A DNA stretch of 6,388 bases from Phycisphaerae bacterium (GTDB lineage: Bacteria > Planctomycetota > Phycisphaerae > UBA1845 > PWPN01), in assembly GCA_026647385.1 (NCBI GenBank), contig JAPKGY010000187.1, positions 1 to 6,388 of the forward strand, given 5' to 3'. This document shows positions 6,077-6,388 of the stretch, piece by piece. The stretch's first letter is position 1. Each line of letters opens with the position of its first letter. A model generated the notes under the pieces. It had not been told where the DNA came from, ran no database searches, and saw only the letters and a list, made by a program, of their open reading frames with translations. A program made the position numbers and the translations under genes.

Positions 6077-6310
6077 GTGCCGCGGATTCATGTATTCACC
6101 GAGCAGGGCTCGGGTGTGGACAACGGCGCAGCGTTTGAGGGAGGTGGGCTCGTATCCTCCCTCCAGCACGCTCACGAGTCGGCCCGCGCAGAAGCGGTCG
6201 GAGATCAAGGCCAGATCGCGGGTCATCCAGTCGAAAGACTCCGGCACGAGGTTGATGTCCGCGGTCCGGTCCTCGCCGGCCACGTCGAAGCCCGCACTGA
6301 TGAGCAGGCG
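6074..6310 (-). pseudogene. Histone deacetylase-like amidohydrolase, C-terminal fragment only
   Basis: The minus strand from 6310 to the stop at 6076-6074 encodes the C terminus of an HDAC/AcuC/acetylpolyamine amidohydrolase family protein. LLISAGFD (plus-strand 6284-6307) carries the Asp that binds the catalytic zinc. It is followed by SFDWMTRDLALISDRFCAGR, by VSVLEGGY with the catalytic Tyr, and by HTRALLG near the end. Full members have about 300-370 aa; only about 79 codons are here. The His-His pair and the other two zinc ligands would lie upstream and are missing. Upstream of Arg-Leu-Leu the frame gives residues unlike the family (GSPVQIK) and a stop at 6340-6338, so the gene is cut at about 6310. 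The GTG at 6283 lies inside the conserved domain and is not a start. As it stands the fragment cannot be active. The cut may be real or an assembly artefact. Confidence 0.75.
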
Positions 6311-6315
6311 TTTGA
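6305..6315. other. Breakpoint joining two truncated genes
   Basis: Deacetylase homology on the minus strand ends at about 6308 and DUF1684-like homology on the plus strand begins at about 6311, with composition turning AT-rich a little further on. Two unrelated genes, each losing the part that should lie across the junction, indicate a rearrangement or a chimeric contig end. No insertion-sequence ends or target duplications are visible here. Confidence 0.55.
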
Positions 6316-6388
6316 TCTGGACGGGCGAACCTATCGCTTAGAGGCGCTGGAAGAAGCCAACGAACTTTTCATTATTTTCTCAGACGAA
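6311..6388 (+). CDS. DUF1684-like protein, internal fragment running off the window
   Basis: The plus frame from 6311 stays open to the window end (26 codons). It reads FDLDGRTYRLEALEE then ANELFIIFSDE. This resembles the central part of DUF1684 proteins, where a beta strand G-x-x-YRLE is followed by LFxxFxD and then a T-x-G-x-x-TYG-x-GR motif that would lie beyond the window. The function of DUF1684 is not established. No start codon or ribosome binding site is present: upstream of 6311 this frame is the antisense of the deacetylase fragment, so the gene is 5' truncated. The last ~27 bases have only about 30% GC, unlike everything to the left. With 26 residues the family call is tentative. 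Confidence 0.45.

Noticed and set aside
5770..6138. A plus-strand frame with APG-rich seven-residue repeats over the 21-bp array
   Set aside because: It begins inside miaA in another frame, has no ribosome binding site, and runs antisense into the deacetylase fragment. The periodicity is explained by the DNA repeat.
6090..6341. A plus-strand frame of 83 codons
   Set aside because: It is antisense to the deacetylase fragment and is Ser/Arg-rich with no domain.

Overview
The window is about 6.4 kb of GC-rich, densely packed bacterial DNA. It holds the end of an arylsulfatase-type sulfatase, a metallophosphoesterase with a lipoprotein-like N terminus, a CaCA-family cation exchanger, a divergent member of the uroporphyrinogen decarboxylase (URO-D) superfamily, a Gfo/Idh/MocA-type protein, and miaA. 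This mix is typical of the PVC group and best fits Planctomycetota. That assignment rests on gene content and composition, not on a phylogenetic marker.

Layout. From 1 to about 1384 on the plus strand are the sulfatase C terminus and the metallophosphoesterase, 62 bp apart and probably co-transcribed. The exchanger is on the minus strand (2478 to 1381) and meets the metallophosphoesterase tail to tail with overlapping stop codons. A 138-bp divergent intergenic region (2479-2616) carries a perfect TATAAT and, overlapping it on the other strand, a TATACT. It is the likely control region for the exchanger and for a plus-strand operon of URO-D-like protein (2617-3846), Gfo/Idh-like protein (3903-4940) and miaA (4937-5869, ATGA overlap). 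Several obvious start codons were moved because a clear ribosome binding site and family homology point to an internal start.

From 5870 to 6073 there is no convincing gene. This stretch holds inverted repeats and a degenerate tandem array with an exact 21-bp period (five units from 5972). Next, on the minus strand, are the last ~79 codons of a histone-deacetylase-like amidohydrolase, which lose homology abruptly at about 6310. On the other side of that point the plus strand reads as a DUF1684-like protein fragment, in a much more AT-rich stretch that runs off the window. This is a breakpoint: a real rearrangement or a chimeric assembly.

How the genes work together. The exchanger, the tRNA isopentenyltransferase and the sulfatase have predictable biochemistry. 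The URO-D-like/Gfo-like pair does not. Both proteins keep their folds but depart from the canonical active-site residues of their families, so together they are the best candidate here for undescribed chemistry.
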